Shown here: piece after piece, positions 30,912 to 32,967 of the stretch | Position numbering within the stretch: the first letter of the stretch is position 1 | Layout of the letters: each line of letters begins with the position of its first letter | Assembly (NCBI GenBank): GCA_003222085.1 | Contig: QHUK01000052.1 | Coordinates: 1 to 32,967, forward strand | Direction of reading: 5' to 3' | From: Gemmatimonadota bacterium | Lineage (GTDB): Bacteria; Gemmatimonadota; Gemmatimonadetes; Gemmatimonadales; GWC2-71-9 | Length of the DNA: 32,967 nucleotides | Notes under the pieces: generated by a model | The model's database searches: none | What the model was told of the DNA's origin: nothing | The model's input: only the letters and a program-made list of their open reading frames with translations | Made by a program: the position numbers and the translations under genes

Positions 30912-32516
30912 ATGGATACGGACGTCATCATCGTCGGAGCCGGCCCCACCGGGCTGATGCTCGCCAACCAGCTGGTCCGGCGCGGCGTGCGTGCGCGAAT
31001 CATCGACCGGCACGCCGGTCCGGCGCGCGAGTCGAGAGCGCTCGGCGTCCAGGCACGCACGCTGGAGATCTACTCGCACCTGGGCATCGCCGATCAGGCG
31101 GTCGCGCTCGGCAAACGTGCCGACGGCGCCGTTCTGTGGGCTCAGGGGCGTCGCGCGGCGCGCGTTCCGTTGGGTGACATCGGACGGGATGTCAGCCCGT
31201 ACCCCTATCTCCTGGTCCTGGGGCAGGATGACAACGAACGGTTGCTGGGCGAGGCCCTGCGCGCCCAGGGGATGGCGGTAGAGTGGAACACCGAGCTCGT
31301 CGGCCTCGCGCAGGATACCGACCACGTGACGGCGACGCTCAAGAACCCGGGCGGCACACGCAGCGAGGTGACGGTCCCATGGCTCGCCGGATGCGACGGG
31401 GCACGCAGCAGCGTGCGGGAGCTCAGCGGAATCGCGTTCGAGGGCGCGCCCTACCAGCACGTGTTCTTCGTCGCCGATGTGCAGATGACGGGATCGATGG
31501 TACCCGACGTGCTCAACGTGTATTTGTGGCGCAGCGGATTTCACTTGCTCTTCCCGATGCGCGGCACCGATCATTGGCGGATCGTCGGCATCCTGCCCCC
31601 CCACCTGCGGGGGCGGGACGACGTGACGTTCGAGGAAACGATTCCATCGCTGCGCCAAGAAGCGGGGACCGAGCTTTCCTTCCAGGCGTGCAACTGGTAC
31701 TCCACGTACCGCATTCATCACCGTCGGGCGGCCAAGTTTCACGACCGCCGCTGCTTCCTGCTGGGAGACGCGGCGCACATTCACAGTCCGGTGGGGGGGC
31801 AGGGCATGAACACCGGGCTGCAGGATGCCTACAACCTGGCGTGGAAGCTCGCCCTCGTCGTGTCGGGACGCGCAGGGGCGGCCCTGGTCCATTCCTACGA
31901 AGACGAGCGACTCCCGGTCGCCAACCACCTTCTGAAGCGCACGGACCGCTTGTTTTCGCTCGTGGTCTCCGACAGTCGGCTGGCCGGGTTCGTCCGCACG
32001 CGAGTCATGCCAACGATCATGGGGCTGGCCCTGCGCACCGCCGTCGTGCAGCGGATCGTCTTTCGCACCATCTCCCAGACTGGTATTCGCTACCGCGCGA
32101 GTCCTCTATCGGAAGGACTGGCAGGACTGCCTGAGGACGGCCCGCGCGCGGGCGATCGTTTCCCGTGGCTGCGGCTCAAGTTCGCGCCGAGCGGGCCCAC
32201 CGAGGACCTGTTCGAGAAACTCGACGATACGCGATTCCACTTGCTCCTGATCGGCCAAGGCATGCCTCCGAGCGGGATCCGGGAACTGGGGGACCTGTTG
32301 CGCATCCTCGAGGTTCCGAGCGATCCCGCCAACGACCGGGCGCTCGCGCGCGCGAGAATCCCCCGCGTGTCTTCTTACCTACTGCGTCCCGACGGTCATG
32401 TCGCGCTGGCCGGGACCCACGTCGACGCCGCCGCGGTGACTCGTTACGTGCGCGCACGTCTGCATTTTGCAGGGAACGGTGCCGGAATCGTTGAAAAAGG
32501 GCTGGGGGACGGCTAG
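30912..32516 (+). CDS. FAD-dependent aromatic monooxygenase (PheA/TfdB/PgaE type)
   Basis: A 534-residue class A flavoprotein hydroxylase. It has the dinucleotide fold VIIVGAGPTGLMLANQL, the second FAD motif AGCDGARSSVR, the third LLGDAAHIHSPVGGQGMNTG, and the thioredoxin-like C-terminal domain seen in phenol and polyketide hydroxylases (RFHLLLIGQG, then LLRPDGHVALAG). It uses NAD(P)H and oxygen to hydroxylate an aromatic ring; substrate unknown. GGAAGG lies upstream of ATG 30912. The last codons contain the -35 and the stop codon forms part of the -10 of ssrA. Confidence 0.9.
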   Translation: MDTDVIIVGAGPTGLMLANQLVRRGVRARIIDRHAGPARESRALGVQARTLEIYSHLGIADQAVALGKRADGAVLWAQGRRAARVPLGDIGRDVSPYPYLLVLGQDDNERLLGEALRAQGMAVEWNTELVGLAQDTDHVTATLKNPGGTRSEVTVPWLAGCDGARSSVRELSGIAFEGAPYQHVFFVADVQMTGSMVPDVLNVYLWRSGFHLLFPMRGTDHWRIVGILPPHLRGRDDVTFEETIPSLRQEAGTELSFQACNWYSTYRIHHRRAAKFHDRRCFLLGDAAHIHSPVGGQGMNTGLQDAYNLAWKLALVVSGRAGAALVHSYEDERLPVANHLLKRTDRLFSLVVSDSRLAGFVRTRVMPTIMGLALRTAVVQRIVFRTISQTGIRYRASPLSEGLAGLPEDGPRAGDRFPWLRLKFAPSGPTEDLFEKLDDTRFHLLLIGQGMPPSGIRELGDLLRILEVPSDPANDRALARARIPRVSSYLLRPDGHVALAGTHVDAAAVTRYVRARLHFAGNGAGIVEKGLGDG

Positions 32517-32519
32517 GTT
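32491..32519 (+). promoter_or_regulatory. Predicted ssrA promoter overlapping the monooxygenase 3' end
   Basis: TTGAAA (32491-32496), a 17-base spacer, then TAGGTT (32514-32519), with the mature tmRNA 5' end eight bases further on. The TAG of the -10 is the stop codon of the monooxygenase. Confidence 0.65.
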
Positions 32520-32527
32520 TGCTGCGA

Positions 32528-32883
32528 GGGGGCGACAGGCTTCGACGGGTTTGGCGAGGATATCGCTGCGTGCCCAGGTCGTCAGTCACCTGGTAAAACC
32601 ACTGGCACAATTCATAACTGCCAATTCAAACCTGGCACTGGCTGCGTAAGCTTCGGCTTCACGCACCTGCGTGAGTGGCAGCCCGCCTGAGGCGGCGCTC
32701 ACGTATCGCAAAATCGGGCTGGCGTGATTCGGGGCCCGAACGGGTCACGTAAGAGCTTTTAAGGGCTGGTTGCTGCCGTGGCCGGCGAGGCGCCGCGGTG
32801 GCGAGACCAACAAGCCTCGTCTACGCACGTAGTGGTGGTATCGGAGTCATTCTCGGACCGGGGTTCGATTCCCCGCGCCTCCA
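32528..32883 (+). ncRNA. ssrA: Transfer-messenger RNA (tmRNA)
   Basis: A one-piece tmRNA of 356 bases that rescues stalled ribosomes with SmpB. The 5' end GGGGGCG pairs with CGCCTCC (32876-32882) with one G-U, giving the tRNA-like acceptor stem, then discriminator A32883. The T arm is CGGGG-TTCGATT-CCCCG (32859-32875). The 5' block GACAGGCTTCGACGGG is the conserved tmRNA start. The tag reading frame begins with GCC at 32620. The bases after 32883 are TTA, so the 3' CCA is not encoded and must be added. The middle, with several self-complementary stretches, would hold the pseudoknots. Confidence 0.96.
32620..32649 (+). other. tmRNA proteolysis-tag reading frame
   Basis: From resume codon GCC 32620 the frame reads ANSNLALAA and stops at TAA 32647-32649. 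The ending LALAA matches the ClpXP/SspB-type degron ends of tmRNA tags (ALAA). At nine encoded residues it is a short tag. It is preceded by CATAACT, comparable to the AATAGTC before the Escherichia coli resume codon. Confidence 0.88.
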
Positions 32884-32911
32884 TTACTAAAAGCAGGTTG
32901 GGGAGGTTGTG

Positions 32912-32963
32912 GAGGACGGGGGAGGTTGGGGAAGGTTGCATCGGCGCAACCTCCCCCGTCCTC
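32912..32963. repeat. Perfect 17-bp inverted repeat after ssrA
   Basis: GAGGACGGGGGAGGTTG (32912-32928) is matched exactly by its reverse complement at 32947-32963 with an 18-base loop. AGGTTG occurs four times in 32895-32938, and an alternative inner hairpin GGTTGC/GCAACC exists at 32934-32951. It could be the tmRNA terminator or the edge of another repeat-bounded unit cut by the window end. No T-run follows within the window. Confidence 0.7.
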
Positions 32964-32967
32964 GCCT

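Noticed and set aside
32859..32883. A separate tRNA gene near 32.8 kb
   Set aside because: The T arm and acceptor belong to the tmRNA; there is no anticodon arm, and the 5' acceptor half lies at 32528.
32759..32941. Minus-strand open frame of 60 residues containing MEARGIEPRSE
   Set aside because: It is antisense to the tRNA-like end of ssrA; this peptide is a well-known false translation of such RNA genes.

Overview
The window is about 33 kb of high-GC bacterial chromosome. Gene style suggests the phylum Gemmatimonadota or a close relative: a Ser/Thr kinase with a membrane-anchored repeat-rich C-terminus, secreted small proteins of unknown family, leaderless-type promoters with TANNNT just upstream of the start codon, and integron-like attC spacers between small genes. 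The taxonomic call is an inference from style; no rRNA gene is present to prove it.

Layout. 1-4362 is housekeeping. It holds the end of guaA, a small four-helix-bundle gene boxed by inverted repeats, a PTS IIA gene on the minus strand, and a translationally coupled plus-strand run dusB-larB-diguanylate cyclase. 4332-12998 is a tightly packed minus-strand operon. Read in transcription order it encodes a DUF4956 membrane protein, a metallophosphatase lipoprotein, an outer-membrane beta-barrel protein with a kinase-like N-terminal region, a three-part CYTH/Nudix-like/PPK1 polyphosphate kinase, and a small secreted protein. I think this is a polyphosphate-linked envelope system and the most interesting protein system here. 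13085-15742 is a divergent membrane Ser/Thr kinase.

16151-28715 is accessory DNA. It is a series of mostly short, mostly single-gene units nearly all on the plus strand, separated by repeats with attC architecture (an RYYYAAC-like box, then GCGCTT, then AAGCGC, then a GTTRRRY-like box). No integrase gene is in the window, so it looks like an integron cassette array lacking its integrase, partly decayed. Cargo includes a CPBP protease, an M23 peptidase, duplicated PspB-like proteins, a PH-domain protein, a YbjQ protein, a DinB protein, a MetX-like hydrolase, a DUF4386 protein, two lipocalin-like paralogues, a secreted prolyl oligopeptidase (the only gene reversed), SnoaL-like, AP2-like and DUF2255 proteins.

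28724-32967 returns to larger genes: a second Ser/Thr kinase with a multi-pass membrane N-terminus, a DUF4440-type protein, an FAD monooxygenase, and ssrA (tmRNA). The ssrA promoter lies inside the end of the monooxygenase gene. The window ends in a long perfect inverted repeat.
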